Assembly (NCBI GenBank): GCA_030374805.1
Contig: JARGSG010000019.1
Location: 248,001-312,000 of the forward strand
Direction of reading: 5' to 3'
Source: Gracilaria gracilis
Taxonomy: Eukaryota; Rhodophyta; Florideophyceae; Gracilariales; Gracilariaceae
DNA: 64,000 bases
The number at the start of each line of letters is the position of its first letter. Position 1 is the stretch's first letter. Under the pieces are notes generated by a model that saw only the letters and a program-made list of their open reading frames with translations, searched no databases and was not told the origin of the DNA. Positions 1 to 9,037 of the stretch are shown one piece after another. The position numbers and the translations under genes were made by a program.

Positions 1-456
1 GAGGGAAGATGAAAGGATATTGAGAGATTATTCGGGGCTCTACAGGGGCGCTTCATAATTTTGCGACACGAACGATATGAGTGGAGTGATGAACTTATCA
101 TCTTGATAAGTCAAGTCTGCATAATACTGCACAACATGTTGGTTGACATGGATTCGCGTGGTGAATTAAACGATGAGATACAGGCAGACGGGGAGAATAT
201 TAGCGTAGTCGAGGAGTTTTCAAATGAGGCTGTTGATGCTGGTGATACAGAAAATCTATCGAACGCAACAGGTTCTTGTGGAGCAACGCCTTTGGCAAGA
301 AAAGGGCAGGCTCACGAAGACGTTCGGAATCTTCCCCTCCACAGGGCAGCACAGCGAACGGAGCACTCCGGGAATGACACAGCTAAGCCGTGTGTAAATC
401 CGAGGTCAAACCATCACGACAAGCGTCGGTGCGCTAGGCTGATTAGTAGTCGGTAG
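1..456 (+). pseudogene. 3' end of a PIF/Harbinger-like transposase, broken
   Basis: Reading frame 1 gives KDIERLFGALQGRF at 13-54 and then ISQVCIILHNMLVDM near 106-150. This is the usual C-terminal end of PIF/Harbinger (DDE_Tnp_4) transposases, where a KD-ER-FG-LQ-RF stretch is followed by a C-ILHNM helix. A TGA at 10-12 lies inside what should be continuous coding sequence, so this copy looks dead. The 5' part of the gene lies outside the window, and the tail after about residue 50 of the remaining ORF is not recognisable. The family call rests on motif recall, not a search. Confidence 0.6.
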
Positions 457-1234
457 AGATCCACGTGTTCACACGGTCACGAGATGAGTCCTCGAAAGAG
501 AGTAGCACGGCAACGACAAGGTGTCGGAAACGGGCCACTGAGAACAGGGCAAAAAGGCAAACCCAAAAAGGGGAGAGAGCAAACCACCAGAGTGGGGAAG
601 AGAGAGAGAGAATAATGCAAACCCAATACAGGGGCGAATATAGGACAATAGGTCGGAATGAGACACACAAATAGTGGTTATACTCTGAGCGCCACAAGGG
701 TGGGTAACTATACGTGAACAACGCAGTCGTCACTCCACTTGGAGGTAACCAATCCGCGAAGGCGTGATAGTTAGAGCCAGAAGCCCTTGCTTGGCAAGGG
801 GCAGTTTACTTGGGGGAGCGGTGCTCAACCCTCTAAGTACTGAGCTCGGCGCACCACTGACAGTGGGTGCGCCGGGAAAAATAATCTATAAAATATCTAA
901 GTAAATACAGCAATGCTGGGTGCACTGCCTCTGGCATGTTCGTGCTACACGTGTGCTATTCACACCCGCTAAGCGGCGCCTCGAGCCGTGAAATCCACGT
1001 GTACATGTGTGGAAATTACCTCCGCGAGGCGACAGGCGAATAGCGGTGTAGCTCATATATATCTACTAACGCATGATGCGGAAGTTAACTAAGTACCTCA
1101 AATTGCCTCCAAGGAGTGTTGTCTTTCAGTTCTGCTCTAGAGGAACCCCGTCTCACAGTGGTTTACTTGCACTGCTAGAGAGAAACGAAATTGTGACCAG
1201 CCAAGACGAGCACGATAGCCTTAAAACAGCGCTG
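457..1234. other. Gene-free stretch with a strong hairpin, probably transposon debris
   Basis: No convincing gene is seen. Purine-rich GAGA tracts occur at 570-615. A nearly perfect inverted repeat lies at 847-874, with arms CGGCGCACC(-)ACTG and CAGTGGGTGCGCCG around a single A. The short ORFs here have no recognisable content. Confidence 0.4.
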
Positions 1235-1742
1235 TGTAGTACAATGAGACCTCAATGGGTTGGTGCCACGTGGGCCTACTGGTGCGCCTTGCTGGCTGCA
1301 CTGTACCCAATTGGTATTCTGTATTTTATAATTTCTAATTTCTGATTTATAGTCTAGGATAGTTTAACATTGCTGGCCCATGACAGTAGGTCATGGGCAC
1401 AGCCGATGACGTCATGCCCGCAAGGGAGATCGGCGTCGGTGCACCTTGTATATATTGTGGTGCACCTCGCCTTCCCCCTCGGGTATTGTAAAGTCAGGCA
1501 CCATTAGGGCAGTAACTATACCATCTTGGTCACTTGCTACTCTATTACTATTCAGGTTTTACCGCACGTCGACGTCTACTACCGTACACCTACACGGTCT
1601 AGACTAGTTGCCCCGCCGTTTGCCCCTGCGGGTTTCAGGTGCCCTACTACCATATTGGTTGTGTGTTTTTCCCCTTTAGGTTGAGCCCTCGCGCGCTCCC
1701 TCTACCAGGCGGACCCCACACCTTATCGGTATTTGTACGACA
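1235..1742 (+). mobile_element. Solo LTR of the Ty3/gypsy family also present at 60276
   Basis: These 508 bp start TGTAG and end CGACA and match the 508-bp LTR at 60276-60783 with 8 substitutions and no indels, about 98.4 percent identity by eye. The sequence after it does not match the gypsy internal region, so this is a solo LTR from recombination or a fragment. The flanks CGCTG (1230-1234) and CACTG (1743-1747) could be a 5-bp target duplication with one change. A TATA-like TATATATT lies inside the LTR, and a palindrome-like GCCCATGACAGTAGGTCATGGGC is also visible. Confidence 0.85.
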
Positions 1743-1879
1743 CACTGTCACATCATCTTTGGGCCAGAGGAGGTGAAAACCAGTAGTACGCGTTTCTTGT
1801 TATTCATTGTCTCTGATGCGCCCTCTATAGCACCACAACAGCATGCGGGAGCCCCCTTTTACAAAGCCGCCTCGGGCGG

Positions 1880-2599
1880 CTATAGCTCCGCGCCAGGCAC
1901 CGCTTCTAGGCGGAGAGCCCTGGAACTCGAGATTTCGCGCGGTGCTCGCCCTGCTCGTTCCACATCACCTTCGTCGATAATCCTTCGAGTTACCAAGCAA
2001 AGAGAGTGGTTAGCGTTATCGTCTACTTGGTTCAGCGCGCTGTTTTCTGTACTCGCGGGACTGGGTGCTTGATGGAAAGAAGTGTTTCCAATCATAACGC
2101 TATCCGAAGAAATTCCATTTGGCATCGTACCTGCCACACTTTCATTGTCTCCATTGTCTTCATTATAAATGCAATCAAAAACACCAAGTCCAGCCGCCTT
2201 CTTCATGAGATTTTCGAAACGATGGTTCATAAGCATTGTAGGGAGAGACATATGATGAAATTTTTTCAATTGAAGTGCTATAGATGCAGCCTGTTTCTTG
2301 CACAAGGCTGAAATCTTAAGAGTATTAGTCAGATCGTTCACGCTATACGCATCTTTCGATATGTTGTGCTATATCGCCTTAACAAGCTTCTGCTTTTTTG
2401 CTCCCTTCAGACGGGAGGAAAACAGGGAATCAATAGACACAGCACCAGTTCTTTTGGGAGCAGTATCAATATCTCTGTCACGCTCATACCCCTCGTTTTG
2501 GAGCCGATATCCCAGGGCTGTTTGAGAACTACCGCCTATATGTGTGGCAAACTTGGGGTGAGTAGATAAGAGTCGTACTGCAGGCAAAAAGCAAATCAA
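1880..2599 (-). pseudogene. Decayed ORF pair, unrecognised (transposon-associated?)
   Basis: Two minus-strand ORFs (2599-2369 and 2341-1880) are in the same frame, separated by one stop codon and a short stretch, so they may be one gene with a nonsense mutation. The protein has a Lys/Arg-rich middle (RLKGAKKQKLVKAI), a helical part with LCKKQAASIALQLKKFHH, and an acidic tail. I do not recognise the family. Its position between an LTR and other debris suggests a transposon accessory protein, but that is a guess. Confidence 0.25.
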
Positions 2600-3338
2600 T
2601 CCAGGTTTTTTCTATTCTCCCTTTTACATGTATTTGTTATTGGTGCAATATAGAATCATAATGTTGTTCATGATATGATCTTGAAATTTTCCTGATCAAA
2701 TAGTAGCACGATGTAGCTTTTTTGCGGCCAAGTAGTTTTGGTAGACTTTGAATATTGTGGCTCATCTCGATTGCAGAGTCAGTAAAGAACGCTGAAGACA
2801 ATACTCTGGTTGTTTTACGAATATTGTAAGGACGCTGTTCCAAAATCTGTCACCATTCTGCGCAAGAATCGAGCAAGTGGTAGATATTTATGCTCTAGTA
2901 AGAGCAAAGTATTTGGCAGGGCTGAAATTGGGGCCTCGGGGGTGATTTCGGTAGCACTATTGGCCATTGTAGTTTGTCCAAAGGGTTGGGAGTGAAGAAG
3001 ATTGTCACGAGACGTGCTGGCGAGACGTGCTGCTGTTGTGTGTTTGAACTTTGCTCAGATAAAGCTTGGCGCCAAAACAACGCAGAGCTGCGACGTGGGT
3101 CTTTGTGATTCGCGCTGCCGTTTGGCTTGAAAGCTAAACGGTGTGCCAATCGTTGTCCGATTTGGCAATTCATTTAGCTCAAAAGTCAAACGTTTTGGGT
3201 TTACCTGGTCTGATAGGGGAGCAGAAAGCCATGCCAAAGCCAAAATTATAGATATTTGGCTATTTGGCGCCACTGATAGGGATGCTCTTACAAGGGTAGT
3301 AGATATATATAAATTGTGTAATTTCAAAGAACGAACTA
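2600..3338. other. Gene-free, AT-richer stretch
   Basis: No supported gene or RNA. Short ORFs on both strands overlap each other and show no family motifs. From about 3060 the sequence may belong to the retroelement remnant that follows. Confidence 0.4.
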
Positions 3339-3665
3339 GTGGATACCATGGCGAAAGAAGCATTGAAGATCCCATTATGTGAACAGATAAGAGTTCCTAT
3401 AGATATTGCAGAAGTGAGAAGGAGGGTCTCGACTACGAGGAATTCAGTATCTTTCATTCCGGAGTTACCGGACGAGTTTGGGAATACTCTTACTCTAAGA
3501 GAAGCAGAAACGGCTTCGGCACAGATATATGTGGGACATACGCCAAGTTTGCACCCTCTTGGATCTCATTTATTTGGAAAGAAGCTGGTTTGTAACTGTA
3601 GGCCTGGTGTTCTGAATGATGTGGACCACTACCTTCCCAGATGCCCTAAGAGAAACTTGTCATGA
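3339..3665 (+). pseudogene. Possible C-terminal end of a non-LTR (LINE) retrotransposon ORF2
   Basis: The reading frame just before and at 3339 gives KNELVDTMAKEALKIP, like the last RNase H block of LINE polyproteins (GNE-x-VD-x-AKEA). It is followed about 70 residues later by CNCRPGVLNDVDHYLPRC, like the terminal Cys-His motif of such proteins. Stops break the frame upstream of 3320, so only a fragment remains. Other explanations are possible because the upstream RNase H blocks are not legible. Confidence 0.4.
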
Positions 3666-4027
3666 CGCTTGTGTCTACCTACAAGTCGTGAACGCCAGGA
3701 AAAATCCGTTTCTAGTATTGTTAGAAAATGGCCCGTTAGTGTGTTGGCCTTTCTGGTGAGAGAGCGTTTCTTTGAGCAGAAACGTTCTGCACCAAGCCAT
3801 AATTGAGCTAGTGCACTCATAAACAGAGAGAGAGAGAGTGATGTTACTGTAAGGGCTAACTAATGAGTGGTAATTGAGGGCCACTTGGCATGTTGCAGGG
3901 AATGGAATGGCTGCAGGTTGACGGCTTTTACGTATACAGAGTATGATATGTGTACAGAGAGGAGAACAAGACGCATGAACGGCAAGACAAAAAAACCAAA
4001 AAACGGAACGACAGTATAAAAAGCATA
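3666..4027. other. Intergenic spacer with (GA)n
   Basis: No gene is seen. A GAGAGAGAGAGAGTG tract lies near 3824-3839. This stretch is downstream of the PRA1 gene and should hold its 3' UTR and polyadenylation site. Confidence 0.4.
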
Positions 4028-4735
4028 TCAGATATGCGCACTATCCAAGGCGGTAGAGGCATCATGTTCACGGAAGAAGGCATGAATGAAGACAAGGGGC
4101 ACAGTAATACAAGCAACCAAGAAGAGGAAGCTGAAGACATGACCAACGGTAAGTACAAGCAAAGCGAACAAGGTGATGAACACATGCTTGATAGGCTTTG
4201 AGACTGAGAAATTATGCGCGACACGATAATCCTCCGGGAAGATAATGTAGAGCAAAACGGCCGCCAACAGCAACGCCGCCAGCGCCAAAGCGCTCATAGG
4301 ATGAAACAGCCCGCACAGCAGCAGCACCACGACGCAGACAAACACATAGTTATAGAAGAAAGTCTCCACATTATGCGCCACCCTACGCTTGATTTCGGCG
4401 GGCGGCGGCGCATTGAAGGTGGAGAGGTCCGCAAACTCGGACCAGCGGCGGCAGTTGTCGCACACGAGCTGCAAGCGATCGCGCATGGAGTGGGAGGCGG
4501 CCGGGTTGAACGGCTCCGTGTACAGGCTGAGCTGCGGGGTGGGCGCGTGCACAAAGTCGCTCACGGACTGCGCGGCGTCGGCGGCGGCGGCTTGCGCGCC
4601 GCGCGCCACGGCGTGCACGCGCTCGGCGGGCGACGGCTTGAGCGGCGCCGGCGGCGGCGCCGGGGCGCACGGCGGCTGTGCGGGACGCGACGCGTCCTGC
4701 ACGTCGGAGTAGGCGGCCGGCATGCTGACGGCCAT
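4028..4735 (-). CDS. PRA1-family protein (prenylated Rab acceptor / Yip3-like)
   Basis: The 235-residue protein would act in the ER-Golgi membrane, where PRA1/Yip3 proteins bind prenylated Rab GTPases and help vesicle traffic. A Pro/Ala-rich soluble N-terminal part (about 1-105) precedes the PRA1 core: RRWSEFADLSTFNAPP, then a basic RRVAHN-x2-FFYNY block. Two hydrophobic hairpins follow: CVVVLLLCGLFHP to LLYIIF, and FITLFALLVLTVGHVF to ITVPLVFIHAFF. That is the family layout and length. The start at 4735 was chosen because the core is complete from there. The frame stays open upstream to 5218 across a 21-bp minisatellite (7-residue units), so an N-terminal extension cannot be excluded. Codons are strongly GC-biased like the next three genes. 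Confidence 0.85.
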   Translation of the reverse strand: MAVSMPAAYSDVQDASRPAQPPCAPAPPPAPLKPSPAERVHAVARGAQAAAADAAQSVSDFVHAPTPQLSLYTEPFNPAASHSMRDRLQLVCDNCRRWSEFADLSTFNAPPPAEIKRRVAHNVETFFYNYVFVCVVVLLLCGLFHPMSALALAALLLAAVLLYIIFPEDYRVAHNFSVSKPIKHVFITLFALLVLTVGHVFSFLFLVACITVPLVFIHAFFREHDASTALDSAHI

Positions 4736-4756
4736 GCGCGCGCGCGATTGAGAGGC

Positions 4757-4855
4757 GGACGGTAGGCGGCGGAGGGCGGACGGTAGGCCGGGTAGGGCGG
4801 ACGGTAGGCGGCGGAGGGTGGACGGTAGGCGGGGGAGGGCGGACGGTGGGCGACG
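4757..4855. repeat. 21-bp minisatellite upstream of the PRA1 start
   Basis: About 4.5 units of 21 bp start at 4757, 4778, 4799, 4820 and 4841, each beginning GGACGGTAGG or GGACGGTGGG. They sit 21 bp from the PRA1 ATG. The period is a multiple of three, so the minus-strand frame stays open through it. The tract then passes into (GGCGGT)n and (GGAAGC)n sequence up to about 4955. Confidence 0.85.
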
Positions 4856-5161
4856 GCGGTGGCGGCGGTGGCGGCGGTGGCGGCGGTGGCGGCGGCGGCG
4901 GAAGCGGCGGAAGCGGCGGCGGAAGCGGCGGCGGACGCGGAAGCGAAAGCGGCGGTGGGGGGGGGGGAGCGCGAGGCGCGGACGGTGCGCGGACGGGTGC
5001 GCGGACGGGTGCGCGGACCGAACTGAGTCGGAGCGCAGTTGTTTTGGAGCGCGGCAGTTGGCGCGCAGCGCACAATGAGGGGGGCGCGACGCACGCGCGC
5101 TGATTGGGCGCGCGTGGCGGCCACCCAACAGCGGCGGTTTGGTGGATATGGCGGGCGATGG

Positions 5162-5225
5162 CACACACACACACACACACATACACACACACACACGCGC
5201 GCACACACACGCGCGCACGCGCGTG
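5162..5225. repeat. (CA)n-(CG)n alternating purine-pyrimidine tract
   Basis: About 60 bp of strictly alternating pyrimidine and purine runs from (CA)10 through TACACACA to CGCGCGCACACACACGCGCG. A dinucleotide microsatellite of this kind is a classic Z-DNA-forming sequence. It lies about 430 bp upstream of the PRA1 start. Confidence 0.9.
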
Positions 5226-5528
5226 GCAGCAGTGGCAGCGTGTTTGAAGCGGCGCGCGCAACGGGCGCTGCGCGCGCACGTGTAGGGCGCGCATTGGGCG
5301 CTTCAAACGGCGCGCTGCAAAGCGATTGGGCGATGAACAACAACAACAACAGTCGTTTATTAGATCTGAGAGCAAATAAAAAAACAAAACAAAAGCGCCT
5401 CCGTGCACGCGCGCGCATATCTGCGCGCGCCCAATCACGCCGCGGCGCGCGCTTACACGCGCGCCGTCACGCGCAGATTGCGCAGATATCTACAAGCCGC
5501 CTCGCCGCGGCGCCGTCTCTGTACAAGC

Positions 5529-6269
5529 CTATCGGAACATGGTCAATACCGTCGCCGCGTCGTGATCCATCATCGACACGCAGTTGGGCGACAGCCGTCC
5601 GCTGCGCGTCTGCAGCTTATCGCCCTCTCGCCCCGCCGCCGCCGTCCACTGCGGCGACTGCGGTGGCGACTGCGGCAGCGACGAGTGCGGTGGCGACTGC
5701 GGCAGCGACGACTGCGGCAGCAACGAGTGCGGCGGCGAGTGCGGCGGCGAGTGCGGCGGTGCGCGCGCCTTGCACTTGTTCTTACACCGCCTCTTGCGCA
5801 CGGCGCCGCCACCGCCGCCCCTCCGACTGCCGCCGGCGCCGCTGTTGCTGCTGCTGCTGCTGCTGCGCGCGTCGCCCAGCTGGCGCGCCTTCATCTTGGC
5901 GTGCATCTTGGCGTGGCTCTTGAGGCTGGACTTCCACATGAACGCCTTGCCACACTGCTGGCAGCCGAACGGCTTGGTGCCGTCGTGCAGGCGCATGTGC
6001 GCCTGCTGATTGTATCGCTTCGAAAAGATGCGCGCGCACCCCGGGTGCGGGCACTCAAAGCCGCCGTCCACCTGCCTGGCGCGGCGACGCGAGCTGCCGG
6101 CGCCCGCGCTCACGCCGCGCTCCGTGGCGCCAGCGGTAGCGGTAGCGGTAGCGGTGGCGGTGGCTGCGTCGCCGTCGCCATTGTTATTGTTGTTCTTGGC
6201 GGCAGCCTCCGCAGCCTCCACCGCCTGCACCAAGCACTGCAAGCCGGAGAGCAGCGCGCGCGAAGCCAT
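5529..6269 (-). CDS. C2H2 zinc-finger protein with two fingers and a PPHS-rich tail
   Basis: The 246-residue, probably nuclear DNA-binding protein has two adjacent fingers. Finger 1 at about 73-95 has C-x4-C-x12-H-x3-H spacing; finger 2 at about 103-123 has C-x2-C-x12-H-x3-H. They are joined by the canonical linker-like DGTKPFGC. The N-terminal part has an Ala/Thr repeat and a poly-Asn run. A Ser run (about 137-142), a Gly-rich basic stretch with KRRCKNKCKAR (a possible nuclear signal) and then repeated PPHS/LPQS units follow. The four-base units in the tail and the coding (CTG)n suggest slippage-driven growth. The target genes cannot be told. The start at 6269 is the first ATG of the frame, directly behind a purine-rich tract. 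Confidence 0.8.
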   Translation of the reverse strand: MASRALLSGLQCLVQAVEAAEAAAKNNNNNGDGDAATATATATATAGATERGVSAGAGSSRRRARQVDGGFECPHPGCARIFSKRYNQQAHMRLHDGTKPFGCQQCGKAFMWKSSLKSHAKMHAKMKARQLGDARSSSSSSNSGAGGSRRGGGGGAVRKRRCKNKCKARAPPHSPPHSPPHSLLPQSSLPQSPPHSSLPQSPPQSPQWTAAAGREGDKLQTRSGRLSPNCVSMMDHDAATVLTMFR

Positions 6270-6736
6270 GTTAGCTAGGAGTGGAGTGGAGCGGAGCAGA
6301 GGGGAGTGGAGCGGAGCGGAGCAGAGCAGAGGGGAGCGGGGCGGGGCAGAGGGGAGCGGAGCGGGTGGGGGAGATAGCGGTGGGCGCGCTGTCTATATGT
6401 AGCAGCAGCCGCACGGGGTGGGGGCTCAATTGGCGCACGCTCACGGCGGGGCGTAGGGTTTTGGCAGCGGCTGCGCGGCAGCGAGCAACGGCAAGCGGGA
6501 CGGGATGCGCGCTTGCGCGCGGACGGGGCAGCAGCGCAGGCGGCGGCGCGGGCGGGAGCGGCGGGGGCGTGGGGTGCGTGTGCGCAGCGGCCGCTGTGGG
6601 TTGTGCACGCCGTTGAGATCGCTGCTTGGCGCTGGCGCGCGCGCGCGAGCGCACTTATATAACAACAGCCGCCGCGCGCGCGCACGTGCCACCCCCGCGC
6701 GCCGCTGCCACGTGCGCCGCGTGTGCGCGTGTGAGC
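6270..6736. promoter_or_regulatory. Spacer with a strongly asymmetric GGAGC purine tract
   Basis: Between the C2H2 start and the end of the next gene, 6281-6370 is almost pure purine on the + strand, with repeated GGAGCGGAGC and GCAGAGGGGAGC units. The rest is GC-rich with GCGCGC runs. No gene is supported. By position this is the C2H2 promoter and 5' UTR. The tract could form triplex or quadruplex structures. Confidence 0.4.
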
Positions 6737-6923
6737 TCAGCGCAGCAGCAGCCGCGCCAGCAGCGGCGGTGGCGGCGGCGGCGGTGGCGCGTGCGCGCTG
6801 CGCGCGTGCAACGCGCGTTGCAGACACACCGCCGCCTCGGCTGCGCGCCACAGCGGCGGCGGCTGTTGCAGCTGCAACTGCTGCAGCTGTTGCCGCTGCT
6901 GCGGCGGCAGCTGCTGCTGCTGA

Positions 6924-6973
<50 letters not shown>

Positions 6974-8857
6974 GCCCAGACGCGCGTGCGCCTCGCGCAA
7001 CACGTCTGCGAGCGCGGCGGCCACGGCCTCGCTGCCGCGCGCGCAGCGCTGCTCACGCAGCGCGCGCATCAGCGGCGCGCCCATCTTACAGCACACGGTG
7101 CGGCTCCAGCTCGCGCACACGCCGCCGTCGTGTGTGAGCAGCCGGCGCATCCACGCGCGCAGCGCGCCGCTCACGACGGCCAGCTGCGCGTCGAAGGCGC
7201 GCGCGCCTTCGGCTTCGAGTTGGCCTTCGCCTTCGCGCTCGCCGTGGCGCCACAGCGCGAGCAGCGCGCGCTGCACCACGCCGAACGCGTGCACAACGGC
7301 GCGCTCGCTCTGCGCGCACGGCGCCCCCAGCGACAGCTGCGCGCGCACGAAGCGCACGCCGTCGTGCACGCAGTGCTGGTACGTCGCGCGGTGGCGCAGC
7401 GCGCGCGCGTGGCGCGGCAGCGTCTGTTGCGCGTCGCAGTCGAGCGCGCCCAACAATTCAGCCAGACGCACCATACGCAGCGCGCGCAGCGCGCGCCGCA
7501 TCGACGCCTCCATGGCGGGCGCGCTCGCGCCGCTGCTTACCGTCGTTTGCGCGCTCTCGCGCCCGCTCTCCTTCCACAGCAGCAGCGCGCGCAGCAGCTG
7601 CACCTCTTTGCTCATGCGCCGCAGCGCTGCGTGCGCATCTGCACCATCTGCGCCATCTGCGCCATCTGCGCCATCGCCTGACGTGTGCACCGCCACCTCT
7701 TCACGCACCACCGCGCTCCTTGTTGTATTGGCGCCCGTTTCGTGCCCTTTCGATACCCCCTTCCATCTGTCCGCACCAACTGCGCTCGTCGCCTGCGCCA
7801 TACCCTCATCTAATTCAACCGCCTGCTGTTTACATCTCGCATCATCCACCAACTCCAAATTCATCGTGCTGCCATCCGCCCCACCTGTCCGTCTCGCCCG
7901 ATATCGCTCATCGCTTTCGCGTGGCGCGGGCAAACGTCGTAGATCACTCTCCAACCACGCCGCCCGTGCCACGGGCGTGATCGCGCGCGCCTCATCTGCA
8001 TTCGGCGAACGCTTGGCGCGTCGCTTGTTGCCGTTTGCTTGCACTCCACCCGCCGCTTTCATCTTTCTCTTGCGTGCCTTTCGCGCTGCCACCGACGTCG
8101 GCGCCGCTCCGGTTGCATCGGCCGCTGCTTTGGGTTGCTTGGGCGCGCGCTTGCGTCGCGCTGCTTTGGTGCTGCGCTTTGCGATCGCCGCCGTCACCCC
8201 ATCGCGTTTGCTGCCGCTGCGTTTGGCGCCCTTTCTGTTCTGCTTGGCGCCAGTTGATCGACGCTCACACTGCGCGCGCTCTTCCTCGTGCTGCGCCATG
8301 CTTTGCGATGCATCGCCAGTCGTCACCGCGTGCAGTGCAGCTTCACTCAGCGAGCTGTGACTGCCACAAGCCTGCAAGCGCTGCAAGCGCTGCGCGTGGC
8401 GTGTCGGCGCTGACAGCCAGTGGCAGCTGTCGGCGGCCGCCAGTGGCGCACGCAGCTGTGGCGCATGCTTTGCGTCGTGCAGCACAGTGGCTGCCGCCGA
8501 CGACGACGACGGCGGCGGCGGCGGCGTCGACGAGGATACAGCGTTCGCGCGCGATGCTGCTGCGTGCGGCACGTGCAATGGTGGACGTGTAGGCGGTGCG
8601 CACGATGAGTTTGCATCGCCATGACGCCGCCGAGCGGACGCGGCTCGGCGCGCGAGCGGCGGCGGCGGCGGCGGCGGCGAGTGTGTACCGTTGGCGCTGG
8701 CGCTGGCGGGCGAGCGCTGGGCGTCGTCGCCGACGTGGTCGGGTGGCACGGTGGTGGCGTCGCTCTCGCTCATTGCGCTTGCTGACGGCGCAGCTGCGAG
8801 TGGTGGCGGCGGCTGCGACCACCTGGCTGCAAGTGCACTTTTCACTGTGCGTGCCAT
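6737..8857 (-). CDS. Unrecognised 706-residue low-complexity protein, probably nuclear
   Basis: I do not recognise this gene. The frame is open over 2.2 kb in GC-rich DNA; the start is placed at MARTVKSALAA (8857), although the frame extends 49 codons further up. Seen in order: a Pro/Ser/Ala-rich N-terminal half with HSPPPPPPP and TPPPPPSSSS; a basic block of about 80 residues with KRSGSKRD, KRSTKAARRKR and ARKARKRKMK (nuclear-signal-like); a (GAD)4 repeat; and a helical, Ala/Arg/Leu-rich region of about 200 residues with several Cys that may be the only folded part. The end is a run of 16 Pro followed by QQQQ and a P/Q/L tail. The long frame and the ordered basic and helical parts favour a real gene. 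In DNA this GC-rich, long open frames also arise by chance, so the call is moderate. Confidence 0.5.
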
Positions 8858-9037
8858 AGGCAGCGGCTCGAGAGCGCTCCGCGCGCGCGTGCACCGAAGC
8901 GAAACGCTGCGCTTCGCGTGAAGCAAAAAGTGGTTACTGTGCGCAGTTGCGCAGTAATGTAATATATGTATGTACACAGCAGCAGAGCAAACTAGCAAGC
9001 GCACTAAAAAGAAATGAGCAAAGTAGTATGTATATAA

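Larger units (their letters stand above)
4736..5528. promoter_or_regulatory. PRA1 upstream region with CCAAT-type motifs and simple repeats
   Basis: This gene-free region lies between the PRA1 start and the C2H2 gene end. Besides the minisatellite and the GGC-rich tract it holds a GTGCGCGGACGG direct repeat near 4985-5020 and three ATTGG (CCAAT on the PRA1 strand) motifs at about 5103, 5293 and 5325. A (CA)n/(CG)n tract at 5162-5225 is also present. A promoter role is inferred from position only. Confidence 0.4.

Noticed and set aside
1073..1345. 90-codon ORF overlapping the left LTR
   Set aside because: Its second half is LTR sequence that recurs at 60276 and gives the same residues; the first half has no motif.
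5162..5225. CRISPR-like array
   Set aside because: The repeats in the window are simple microsatellites or minisatellites without spacers, and the DNA is eukaryotic nuclear.
4383..5438. Long ORFs in other frames over PRA1 and its upstream repeats (285-351 codons)
   Set aside because: They are shadows created by GC-rich repeats; they contain poly-Pro/poly-Ala runs and conflict with the PRA1 frame.
5039..6402. Plus-strand ORFs opposite the C2H2 gene (130-294 codons)
   Set aside because: Repeat-driven composition without motifs; the minus strand has the zinc fingers.
6505..8592. Plus-strand ORFs of up to 420 codons opposite the 706-aa gene
   Set aside because: High GC makes antisense frames open; they show only Ala/Arg/Ser runs, whereas the minus frame is longer and zoned.
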